Shown here: positions 1 to 5,682 of the stretch, piece after piece
Layout of the letters: each line of letters opens with the position of its first letter
How positions within the stretch are numbered: the first letter of the stretch is position 1
Assembly: GCA_026990885.1 (NCBI GenBank)
Contig: JALXCO010000044.1
Span: 1 to 8,335, forward strand
Reading direction: 5' to 3'
DNA length: 8,335 nt
Source of the DNA: Desulfurococcales archaeon
GTDB lineage: Archaea; Thermoproteota; Thermoprotei_A; Sulfolobales; AG1
Made by a program: the position numbers and the translations under genes
Notes under the pieces: generated by a model
Seen by the model: only the letters and a program-made list of their open reading frames with translations
Database searches by the model: none
Told to the model about the DNA's origin: nothing

Positions 1-1
1 G

Positions 2-1633
2 ATAGATACCTTAGCCGCCGAGAAGCCGGCCAGAACTAATTATCTATATCTAACATACGATGGCGTCGATAGCGATATAGACACTAGGGGTATTGCTGAT
101 AGATATAGAGATCGCGTACTGATAATCGGTGCCGGTGTTTTCAGGATTGGTGTATCTGTTGAGTTTGACTGGGCCACAGTTAATTTAGCTAGGGAGCTTC
201 GTTTGAGAGGGTTTAAGGTGTCTATAGTCAACTATAATCCTGAAACCGTGTCCACGGATTGGGATGAGAGCGACAACCTATATTTTGAGGAGATTTCTCT
301 CGAGTCGATCGAGAGTATATATAGGTATGAGAAGCCTGGAGGCGTTATAGTATCTGTTGGTGGACAGCTATCCAATAACCTTGCTAAAGGGTTGGAGGAG
401 CGTAATATACCTATTATCGGGGTCCCGGGCAAGACTATCGATATAGCTGAAGACAGGTCTAAGTTTTCTAGGTTGGTTGAGGAGCTTGGTTTAAGGCAAC
501 CTGAATATGTTGAGGCTACTGATCTGGGTGAGGTAATAAGCTTTATAGATGATGTTGGATTTCCTGTGATAGTTAGACCCAGCTATGTGCTTAGCGGGAC
601 CTCAATGAAGATAGCCTATAATTTAGAAGAGCTCATCAGCTATATATCTAGAGCTACGAGGGTCTCTAAAAAATATCCTGTGGTTGTGAGCAGGTTTATC
701 GAAGACGCTATAGAGGTTGAAGTTGATGCAGTCTCTGATTCGAGGCGTATAGTTGGCGTTACTATTGAGCACATTGAACCATCCGGTGTGCATAGTGGCG
801 ATTCCACGATGGTTACTCCGGTGAAGAGGCTTAGAAAATCGGTGTTGAGCGATGTGTGGAGGTATGTGTCTTCAATAGCTATGGAGCTTGGGATCAGGGG
901 TCCCTTCAATATTCAGTTTCTGGTTAAGGACGGCACCACATATGTTCTTGAGCTCAACTTGAGGGCCAGTAGATCTATGCCCTTCTCAAGTAAATCCCGT
1001 GGAGTCAATTTAATCAGGCTGTTTGCTGATGTTGTAGATAAGGGATATATAGATCTGGATCTAGAAGGATATGAGGGCTCATTCTATGAGCTCCCATCTA
1101 GATCTTGGGCCGTTAAGTCGCCCCAGTTCTCATGGGCTCAATTGAGGGGGTCCTACCCGTATCTAGGGCCTGAGATGCGTAGCACTGGGGAGGCTGCTTG
1201 TTTAGGTAATACATATTATGATGCTCTACTTAAGAGTTGGCTGGCTGTTTCACCGAACAGAATACCTCCTAGCGACTCGATCATATTGGTCTATGGGCGT
1301 GGCGGTGTAGACAGGAATCTTTTGGCGGAGGCCTCGACTTTCTTGAAGGAAGCTGGATATAGGGTTGCGTCGATTGCTGGTTTAGAGGTTGATGGTGCTG
1401 ATCTTGTTTTGGATCTAGAGGACGCCGTGGATTATATTAGAAGGGGAAAAGTTGGTCTTGTAGCTACCTCAGGCTATATGCCTGATCTCGACTATTCTAT
1501 ACGTAGGACAGCAGTAGATCTAAATATCCCCATTATACTAAATTCCATGTTGGCTCTTGAACTGTCTAGATCTCTGAAGTGGCGTGTGGATGGAGGGATC
1601 TTCAGTGTCGATGAGCTCAGCAGCTACTGGTGA
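2..1633 (+). CDS. carB: Carbamoyl-phosphate synthase large subunit, C-terminal half (5'-partial)
   Basis: This is the C-terminal half of the large subunit that makes carbamoyl phosphate from bicarbonate, ATP and glutamine-derived ammonia for pyrimidine and arginine synthesis in the cytoplasm. The frame is open to the left edge, so the start is outside the window; 543 codons plus TGA are present, against roughly 1050-1070 residues for the whole family protein. In fragment numbering, residues 12-19 (TNYLYLTY) and 39-57 (ending VEFDW) begin the second synthetase half. ATP-grasp motifs follow: RPSYVLSG (192-199), the segment 256-268 ending GVHSGDS, and NLRASRSMPFSSKSRG near 319-334. LGPEMRSTGE is at 388-397, and an MGS-like allosteric domain occupies about 426-543. 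The forms RIGVSVEFDW and NLRASR differ from the bacterial RIGQGIEFDY and NPRAAR; as I recall they occur in crenarchaeal CarB, so I do not read them as loss of function. carA is presumably upstream, out of view. Confidence 0.95.
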   Translation: MDTLAAEKPARTNYLYLTYDGVDSDIDTRGIADRYRDRVLIIGAGVFRIGVSVEFDWATVNLARELRLRGFKVSIVNYNPETVSTDWDESDNLYFEEISLESIESIYRYEKPGGVIVSVGGQLSNNLAKGLEERNIPIIGVPGKTIDIAEDRSKFSRLVEELGLRQPEYVEATDLGEVISFIDDVGFPVIVRPSYVLSGTSMKIAYNLEELISYISRATRVSKKYPVVVSRFIEDAIEVEVDAVSDSRRIVGVTIEHIEPSGVHSGDSTMVTPVKRLRKSVLSDVWRYVSSIAMELGIRGPFNIQFLVKDGTTYVLELNLRASRSMPFSSKSRGVNLIRLFADVVDKGYIDLDLEGYEGSFYELPSRSWAVKSPQFSWAQLRGSYPYLGPEMRSTGEAACLGNTYYDALLKSWLAVSPNRIPPSDSIILVYGRGGVDRNLLAEASTFLKEAGYRVASIAGLEVDGADLVLDLEDAVDYIRRGKVGLVATSGYMPDLDYSIRRTAVDLNIPIILNSMLALELSRSLKWRVDGGIFSVDELSSYW

Positions 1634-1715
1634 ATATAGGTTCGGCTAAATGCCTTCTCATCATTTTGCTTGCCTTCTAGTGCGTGTGTTCAGAACCGAG
1701 GGTACACCACATCAT

Positions 1716-1730
1716 GTAAAATTTAATTAT
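1716..1730 (+). promoter_or_regulatory. TATA/BRE promoter of the DUF2258-like gene
   Basis: An A-rich BRE-like stretch (1716-1721) runs into a TATA-like box, TTTAATTAT, at 1722-1730. Its centre is about 26 bp before position 1752, so transcription should start at or within a few bases of the TTG/GTG start codons. The mRNA would be leaderless, as is common in crenarchaea. The box forms part of a perfect inverted repeat annotated separately. Confidence 0.6.
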
Positions 1731-1751
1731 ATTAGAGATTATAATTAAATT
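1720..1751. repeat. Perfect 12-bp inverted repeat over promoter and start (candidate operator)
   Basis: The arm AATTTAATTATA (1720-1731) is the exact reverse complement of TATAATTAAATT (1740-1751), with the 8-base spacer ttagagat between them. The left arm contains the TATA box, and the right arm ends one base before the GTG at 1753. The symmetry offers a TATA-like box on either strand, so the site could be an operator, a bidirectional promoter, or both. Its very high A+T content raises the odds of chance symmetry. Confidence 0.5.
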
Positions 1752-1752
1752 G

Positions 1753-2463
1753 GTGATCAAAATTCCGCTTCTAAGCAGCGGATACGTGATAGCTGGCGCA
1801 TACGCAGATAAATTAAGGAGAACAATGTTCGCACAGCTTAAGGACCATATAAAGAACGGAGAGATAACCGCTCAGGAGGTCGCTAGGAGTGTGGGTGAGT
1901 TAAATAGGATGCTCTATACCCTGCTGGTTGAGAAGCTGAAGATTCAGAAAGGGGATCTTGTTAGGATAAGGATAAATTACGATGTTAAGGACGGCAAGAT
2001 CGTTTGGGACAGATCCACATTAAAAATAGAGGCTTTTAGAAGAATACCCGATGAAGAGATAGCTAGTTCTGTAGAGGACTTCATATCAAAATGGGATGAG
2101 ATATATGAGAAGGGGATATCGTATGAGATCACTAAAATAGGCGATACAGAGGACGGGGATGAGGTGTATACTATAAAGCTGGAGGGCAATGAGGTTGGCG
2201 CATTAATAACTACTCCAATAGACCATGAGATATTCATAAAGAAGGGTGCTATTCTCCATCCGACACCTATCGTTATAGAGAAGCTTAGGATGACTGTTCC
2301 TTCGGGGTCCTCTATAGAGTCGGTTATCGAGGAGATAATAAGGGAGGCTCAGAAGAACCCGAGATATGTGTCGCCTGATGAAGCAAGGAAGCTGGTTAAC
2401 TATATAAGGAGCCGTGTATCAGCATCTCCTATAGAGTATGAGGAGTCCATTGAGGAGGAGTAG
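1753..2463 (+). CDS. DUF2258-family archaeal protein of unknown function
   Basis: A soluble 236-residue protein that I recognise from memory as an archaeal DUF2258-type protein. The N-terminal signature SSGYVIAGAYADKLRRTMF is followed by a conserved-looking block of the type ELNRMLYTLLVEKL and then DLVRIRINYDV. No biochemical function is known to me. There is no signal peptide or membrane segment. Residues after about 180 form a charged helical tail ending EESIEEE. The frame can start at TTG 1750 or at the adjacent GTG 1753. The TATA spacing favours a leaderless start at either codon; GTG 1753 was chosen as the commoner start codon, which also leaves the inverted repeat outside the coding region. 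The gene stands 119 bp after carB with its own promoter, so co-transcription need not be assumed. The family assignment is moderately sure; the existence of the gene is very sure. Confidence 0.85.
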   Translation: MIKIPLLSSGYVIAGAYADKLRRTMFAQLKDHIKNGEITAQEVARSVGELNRMLYTLLVEKLKIQKGDLVRIRINYDVKDGKIVWDRSTLKIEAFRRIPDEEIASSVEDFISKWDEIYEKGISYEITKIGDTEDGDEVYTIKLEGNEVGALITTPIDHEIFIKKGAILHPTPIVIEKLRMTVPSGSSIESVIEEIIREAQKNPRYVSPDEARKLVNYIRSRVSASPIEYEESIEEE

Positions 2464-2500
2464 TGTTCTTTAGAGAGATTTAAATTGAGCCAACGCTAAG

Positions 2501-2509
2501 ATTTATCTG
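2501..2509 (+). promoter_or_regulatory. TATA-like box ahead of the candidate C/D sRNA
   Basis: GATTTATCT lies about 26 bp before position 2531, which would start a transcript 6-7 bases before the C-box core at 2538. That spacing fits an independently transcribed C/D sRNA. The box itself is only a moderate match. Confidence 0.35.
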
Positions 2510-2530
2510 GAGAAATCTGTAGATACACCT

Positions 2531-2604
2531 GTATTGCTGATGAGGAATCCGGGATCTGATGCTTTAGATATGTAGATGAAGAAAGGTCTTGCATTCTGAG
2601 TGGT
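2531..2604 (+). ncRNA. Candidate box C/D methylation-guide sRNA
   Basis: The intergenic DNA shows the order C, D', C', D: TGATGA (2538-2543), CTGA (2556-2559), a degenerate AGATGA (2574-2579) and CTGA (2596-2599). The first guide space is 12 nt (2544-2555) and the second 16 nt (2580-2595). Archaeal C/D sRNAs direct 2'-O-methylation of the target nucleotide paired with the fifth base upstream of D or D' (family knowledge). Bases 2533-2537 can pair with 2600-2604 as a short, wobble-rich terminal stem. A TATA-like box sits at the right distance upstream. Weak points are C instead of a purine before the C box, an imperfect C' box and a slightly long overall size. I did not identify the rRNA or tRNA targets. 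Confidence 0.5.
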
Positions 2605-2606
2605 TT

Positions 2607-2616
2607 ACATATTTAA
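2607..2616 (+). promoter_or_regulatory. TATA-like promoter of the small membrane protein
   Basis: ACATATTTAA lies 25-30 bp before about position 2637. A Shine-Dalgarno-like GGAGA at 2639-2643 comes next, four bases before ATG 2648. Together they argue for the ATG rather than GTG 2600, which would start inside the D box of the candidate sRNA. Confidence 0.45.
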
Positions 2617-2647
2617 GCCTACCCTGTATATTATCTCTGGAGACCAA

Positions 2648-2908
2648 ATGGCGGTAATTGATTTCAGGAGCGTTATTTCTTCTCTCAGGAATCTTTTGGG
2701 TATATATTGTTTGGGTCTTATCCTTTTTATTCTCTATCTCTATATCTTAAGTGTTTTAGTGAGGTTTCTCTCGTATGTTATTATAGATCCTTTATTGTTT
2801 AATGTGGTCTCCCTCCTTATGTATGGGTTTCTAACTTTGGTATGGCTTTATGTCTGGTGGGTCTCAATGCTCAAGATCAGGAACATGCTTATTGAGAGGG
2901 TGAAATGA
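2648..2908 (+). CDS. Small two-helix membrane protein, unknown function
   Basis: An 86-residue integral membrane protein that I do not recognise. After a short soluble start (MAVIDFRSVISS) there are two hydrophobic segments, about residues 16-43 and 47-72. They are flanked by basic residues at both ends (R14; K75, R77, R83 and K86), which suggests that both termini face the cytoplasm. No catalytic motif is visible. A longer frame from GTG 2600 adds 16 residues. I prefer ATG 2648 because GGAGA sits four bases upstream, a TATA-like box lies at 2607-2616, and the GTG overlaps the candidate sRNA. The 3' end overlaps the convergent minus-strand gene by 20 bp (2889-2908). Confidence 0.7.
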   Translation: MAVIDFRSVISSLRNLLGIYCLGLILFILYLYILSVLVRFLSYVIIDPLLFNVVSLLMYGFLTLVWLYVWWVSMLKIRNMLIERVK

Positions 2909-3287
2909 TTTTTCTCAGGATAGATATAAGCTTCTCTATCTTGTGTGGAGTTAGCTTTATTCTGTACTCCTTTTCCTCTAGCTTGATGTCGGATAACAGC
3001 TTCAGCGCTTCATAATATATCTCGTTCAATGCTGCACTCATCTCTTCCGGTATCTCGTTGGTGTTGTCTACGGCTTCTCTGATCTGGCATATATATGAGT
3101 CGGCGATTATCTCTAGTATTTTAGAGAATCTCAATGGTGTTTCTAGAACACGTATACTGCGCCACGCCTCCTCAATGTGTTTGTCCTCAATATCTTTTTC
3201 CTTTAGGCATGACTGCCTATACTGGATATAGATCAGCTTGAACGCTTTATAGCTACGGGTAGCCTCCCATGCTAGCTGCCTAATCAT
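2889..3287 (-). CDS. Hypothetical helical protein (132 aa)
   Basis: A 132-residue soluble protein of unrecognised family. The sequence is almost entirely amphipathic helix with many charged residues and has no signal peptide, membrane segment or recognisable catalytic motif. Notable stretches are an aromatic/basic N-terminus (SYKAFKLIYIQYRQ), a central acidic part and a basic C-terminal helix (HKIEKLISILRKI). The ATG at 3287 has a TATA-like box (CTTTAAAATATAA on the plus strand, 3312-3324) centred about 30 bp upstream, giving a leader of only a few bases and no Shine-Dalgarno sequence. Its 3' end overlaps the convergent membrane-protein gene by 20 bp. It follows another small minus-strand gene with a 43-bp gap but seems to have its own promoter. 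It looks like a genuine lineage-restricted gene; no function can be given. Confidence 0.75.
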   Translation of the reverse strand: MIRQLAWEATRSYKAFKLIYIQYRQSCLKEKDIEDKHIEEAWRSIRVLETPLRFSKILEIIADSYICQIREAVDNTNEIPEEMSAALNEIYYEALKLLSDIKLEEKEYRIKLTPHKIEKLISILRKIISPSQ

Positions 3288-3311
3288 TTGTTAGTGTTTT
3301 AGGTATTTCGA

Positions 3312-3324
3312 CTTTAAAATATAA
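3312..3324 (-). promoter_or_regulatory. TATA promoter for the 132-aa minus-strand gene
   Basis: Read on the minus strand this is TTATATTTTAAAG, centred about 30 bp before ATG 3287, which predicts a near-leaderless transcript. It lies in the 43-bp gap after the 140-aa gene. Confidence 0.5.
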
Positions 3325-3330
3325 CTATAA

Positions 3331-3753
3331 CTAAAATATATCATTGATTACTCTCTCTATTTTATCCGCCATCTCCCATGGGTTGTCGAAGCATTTTATG
3401 ATGTGGACAACACCCAGATCCTGTAGACTGGCATCTAGCTGGTAGCTGAATGGCCCTCCCAGCCTCGATGCTATCTCATATACCTTTTTTATTGATCTCG
3501 AGAGCTCATCTATGTATTCCGGGTCTTCATTACCCTGAGGTAGAGGTATATGCATGAAGACGCAGGGTTTCCCCGAGGACTGCCCTATATCTATAGAGAG
3601 CCCTTCACCTATGATTATTCTTGCTACATCTCCATGCGCCTCTATAGATAGGCCCCTTAATCTTGCGGCGTTCGAGATCTTCTGCATCCACGACAGCTCA
3701 CCTCCCTCATGTACATCGATGAACTCGTCTTCTTCGAATCCCTCGCTAGGCAT
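3331..3753 (-). CDS. Hypothetical acidic alpha/beta protein (140 aa)
   Basis: A 140-residue soluble acidic protein of a family I do not recognise. The first 20 residues are very acidic and look disordered. From about residue 24 alternating strands and helices suggest one compact alpha/beta domain: AARLRGLSIEAHGDVARII, then VFMHIPL near 65-71, a helix around 83-96 and a closing helix near 125-138. No catalytic signature or membrane segment is visible. The start is taken as ATG 3753; ATG 3687 (residue 23, MQKISNAARL) is an alternative that would drop the acidic tail. It is divergent from the P-loop NTPase gene and appears to share a promoter region with it, so the two may be co-regulated. The context does not reveal a function. 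Confidence 0.72.
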   Translation of the reverse strand: MPSEGFEEDEFIDVHEGGELSWMQKISNAARLRGLSIEAHGDVARIIIGEGLSIDIGQSSGKPCVFMHIPLPQGNEDPEYIDELSRSIKKVYEIASRLGGPFSYQLDASLQDLGVVHIIKCFDNPWEMADKIERVINDIF

Positions 3754-3788
3754 TTTGTTTTAGCCCCGTTATATGGAGTTGCTTAGAC

Positions 3789-3797
3789 TGATTATAG
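3789..3797. promoter_or_regulatory. Shared divergent TATA-like element
   Basis: TGATTATAG (plus strand) reads CTATAATCA on the minus strand. Its centre near 3793 predicts a plus-strand start near 3819, just before ATG 3824/3830, and a minus-strand start near 3767, 14 nt before ATG 3753. A second TATA-like run, TTATATGG, at 3769-3776 could also serve. The assignment rests on spacing alone. Confidence 0.4.
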
Positions 3798-3829
3798 GTG
3801 TTGTTGGTATGATTTATTATTGGATGACT

Positions 3830-4720
3830 ATGGGGATTCGTATTCTCGTGTCCGGCTTGCTGCCTTTCGACTCTGGAAAAACTACTGTAGCGAGGATCTT
3901 GATTGAGGGATTAAGAGAGCGCGGGGTCTCTATCGGGGTCTCTAAACCAATAGCCGGCCATAGCTTGTGGTATCAGCATGGCTCTATATCGAATATTGCA
4001 AGGGAAAATATGCTTGTTGGTGAGGATGCTGTTGTGCTTAGGGACTCGGCTGGCTCTAAGGATCCTCTTCCAATGATCAATCCCCTTGATATAGGTACCT
4101 TACCGCCTGATCCTGAGCAGTTCATAAGCTCCCTATCAGTATACTATGATCATGTTGGGACCACACTAAGATCGGCTATAATATCGAGAGTTTCAAGGTG
4201 CAATGGCGATAAAGTTTCATATAGGCATTTCGTTATTTCGGATAATTTAAGGGTTCTGAATAGAGATCTTAGGGCGTCTTTCAATCGATTGCTTAACTAT
4301 ATTAAGGGGGAGGTTGAAGAGGTGGCGTTTGGCGCTTTCGAAAGGATCGTTGGCGATGCAGTGAAACATGCTGAGAGGTGTCTCGATACCCTATACTCTA
4401 TGCATGAGAACCTGCTGATCGAGAGCTTTAACGATGCCTCAGCCCCTACTGTTAATTCGTTGAATGTTGATCTCGTTGTTGTTGCTGCTCCTGGGAAGGT
4501 TTTTGTGTATGAGGGGGACCTCTATAGAAGGGCTTTCTACGTTACCTCTTCTATAGTTCATTCGTCTCCTTTTGGGGCTTGGAGTACTGTTGCTGATCTA
4601 GTTAAGCTGATTAAAAGGTACCACGCTCTAGACATGCCGCCTCTTTGGGATGCTGATAGATATGGGGTTTTTAGGGAGAGGCTTGTGGATCTTGTATTGG
4701 GATATAGTGATCAATTATAA
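3830..4720 (+). CDS. Predicted archaeal P-loop ATPase/GTPase, BioD-like
   Basis: A 296-residue soluble P-loop NTPase. From the chosen start the protein opens with the first beta strand (IRILVSG), directly followed by the nucleotide-binding loop LLPFDSGKTT (residues 10-19). The helix and strand after it (ILIEGLRERGVSIGVSKPIAGHS) resemble dethiobiotin synthetase (BioD) and CobQ-like NTPases. The loop has L rather than G at the first canonical Walker A position. The middle of the protein (about 130-220) is mostly helical and has no recognised motif; VDLVVVAAPGK (about 215-225) may be a later core strand. I know this type only as uncharacterised archaeal predicted ATPases/GTPases, so the substrate is open. 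The frame extends upstream to ATG 3773, but the extra 19 residues (hydrophobic, Met-rich) do not fit an NTPase and overlap the divergent promoter. ATG 3824 is also possible. Confidence 0.8.
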   Translation: MGIRILVSGLLPFDSGKTTVARILIEGLRERGVSIGVSKPIAGHSLWYQHGSISNIARENMLVGEDAVVLRDSAGSKDPLPMINPLDIGTLPPDPEQFISSLSVYYDHVGTTLRSAIISRVSRCNGDKVSYRHFVISDNLRVLNRDLRASFNRLLNYIKGEVEEVAFGAFERIVGDAVKHAERCLDTLYSMHENLLIESFNDASAPTVNSLNVDLVVVAAPGKVFVYEGDLYRRAFYVTSSIVHSSPFGAWSTVADLVKLIKRYHALDMPPLWDADRYGVFRERLVDLVLGYSDQL

Positions 4721-4762
4721 ACCTTTAAGATGAAGGCTACATGCAACTTAAACTATCGTATG

Positions 4763-5470
4763 TTACTTATCTACCAATATGATCCATTTCTTAAGGCTAT
4801 TGTCGTATATTATCATGTTGGCTTTTCTCAGTTTCTCAAACAGCTCTTGCTCCTGTCTGCTTGAGAGGACTTTTTTTATCGCCGCATCACTACTGCTCCA
4901 TATGCTGTCTATTTTTTCTGTGAATATCCTCCAGAATTCAGGATCTATAGCCACCCTCTCCCCCTCAATATTAAGTATTACAGCCCCCTCGTTTTCGAGC
5001 TTTCTAAAGAATGTATCCCTGTTCCTTATCCTGTTTGATAGTAGAGATTCATAGAATACCTTCTGTTCCCTGAGTATCTCGATTGCTGTCTTCCTCTTCT
5101 CTGGATACTGCTGCCTTGCCCTGGACTGCTGGTGCTCTTCGAGCTCCTTTATCTTTCCCTCTATATCCGCTATCTTTTCTTTTATACTTTCGATGGCCTC
5201 GTATAGGGATGCTATCTCTCTCTTTGCTTCATCCATTTTTGATGTGTATGGATTTATTATATCCATGATTTTCCTCTCGATTTTTGCGACGTACTTATCT
5301 ATGAGCCTGCCTATATCTTTCTGCTGCGTAGATTCTATCGTCGGTGCCTCTACATGGGTTCTCAATATATGTTCTATGTACTGCTCTATTGAGCTGTAGC
5401 CCTTTACTGCTGCCTGCTCCTTGATTTTTCTATAGGTGTTGTCGTCTATACTGATCAATATTTCCGGCAT
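4763..5470 (-). CDS. Ribbon-helix-helix / coiled-coil protein, putative DNA-binding
   Basis: A 235-residue protein with three parts. Residues 1-40 fit a ribbon-helix-helix (CopG/Arc/MetJ-type) domain: a short strand EILISID, helix A (about 10-22) and helix B (about 26-39, SSIEQYIEHILRTHV). Residues about 52-115 form a long charged heptad-rich coiled coil (SIKEKIADIEGKIKELEEH). Residues about 128-235 form a separate mixed domain with strand pairs (AVILNIEGERVAID; MIIYDN...KKWIILVDK) that may be a winged-helix or small alpha/beta fold. By family knowledge the N-terminus predicts dimeric DNA binding, and the coiled coil suggests a chromatin-associated or bridging role rather than a simple repressor; that is inference. 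ATG 5470 has GGAGAT (5474-5479) just upstream and a TATA-like box at 5503-5510. It is convergent with the P-loop gene, 42 bp apart, and monocistronic. Confidence 0.8.
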   Translation of the reverse strand: MPEILISIDDNTYRKIKEQAAVKGYSSIEQYIEHILRTHVEAPTIESTQQKDIGRLIDKYVAKIERKIMDIINPYTSKMDEAKREIASLYEAIESIKEKIADIEGKIKELEEHQQSRARQQYPEKRKTAIEILREQKVFYESLLSNRIRNRDTFFRKLENEGAVILNIEGERVAIDPEFWRIFTEKIDSIWSSSDAAIKKVLSSRQEQELFEKLRKANMIIYDNSLKKWIILVDK

Positions 5471-5502
5471 GTAATCTCCATGAATTATTTTTGGGAGCAG
5501 AG

Positions 5503-5510
5503 TATTTAAG
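5503..5510 (-). promoter_or_regulatory. TATA box of the RHH/coiled-coil gene
   Basis: CTTAAATA on the minus strand, centred about 26 bp before position 5480, gives a leader of about 10 nt carrying the Shine-Dalgarno-like GGAGAT (5474-5479). The box overlaps the stop codon of the small upstream ORF (5506-5508). Confidence 0.5.
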
Positions 5511-5652
5511 TTGGGGGCTCCTGGTGCATCAAGAGGAAGTGAGCACTGTATGTTTTGTAGATGGCTATTCTGTACTTCTTCTTTAGCCAGGTACGCGCTA
5601 TTGGTCTGCTGCTAGATCTGGAAAACCCCAGCTTATAGCTAGCGTGTTCCAT
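5506..5652 (-). CDS. Candidate small basic protein (48 aa)
   Basis: A 48-codon ATG-to-TAA frame fills the gap between the nicotinate phosphoribosyltransferase gene and the RHH gene. The product is strongly basic and aromatic (FSRSSSRPIARTWLKKKYR, then IAIYKTYSAHF), with no hydrophobic helix; such composition is typical of nucleic-acid or ribosome-associated peptides, but I do not recognise the family. Codon use (AGA, ATA, AAG, AGC) resembles the neighbouring genes. A TATA-like AGATATAACC at 5681-5690 sits about 34 bp before the ATG, allowing a short leader; alternatively it is read through from the gene ending 30 bp upstream. No Shine-Dalgarno sequence is visible. Without the ORF this stretch would be about 210 bp of unexplained DNA. 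Existence as a gene is plausible but unproven. Confidence 0.45.
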   Translation of the reverse strand: MEHASYKLGFSRSSSRPIARTWLKKKYRIAIYKTYSAHFLLMHQEPPT

Positions 5653-5682
5653 AGAGCTTGAGCCTGGTTTATCCGCTCAAGG

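Noticed and set aside
2600..2647. GTG 2600 as the start of the small membrane protein
   Set aside because: It overlaps the D box of the candidate sRNA and the gene's own TATA box; ATG 2648 has a Shine-Dalgarno-like GGAGA.
4779..5399. Several plus-strand frames opposite the RHH/coiled-coil gene
   Set aside because: They are antisense shadows with repetitive Ser/Leu composition and no start context.
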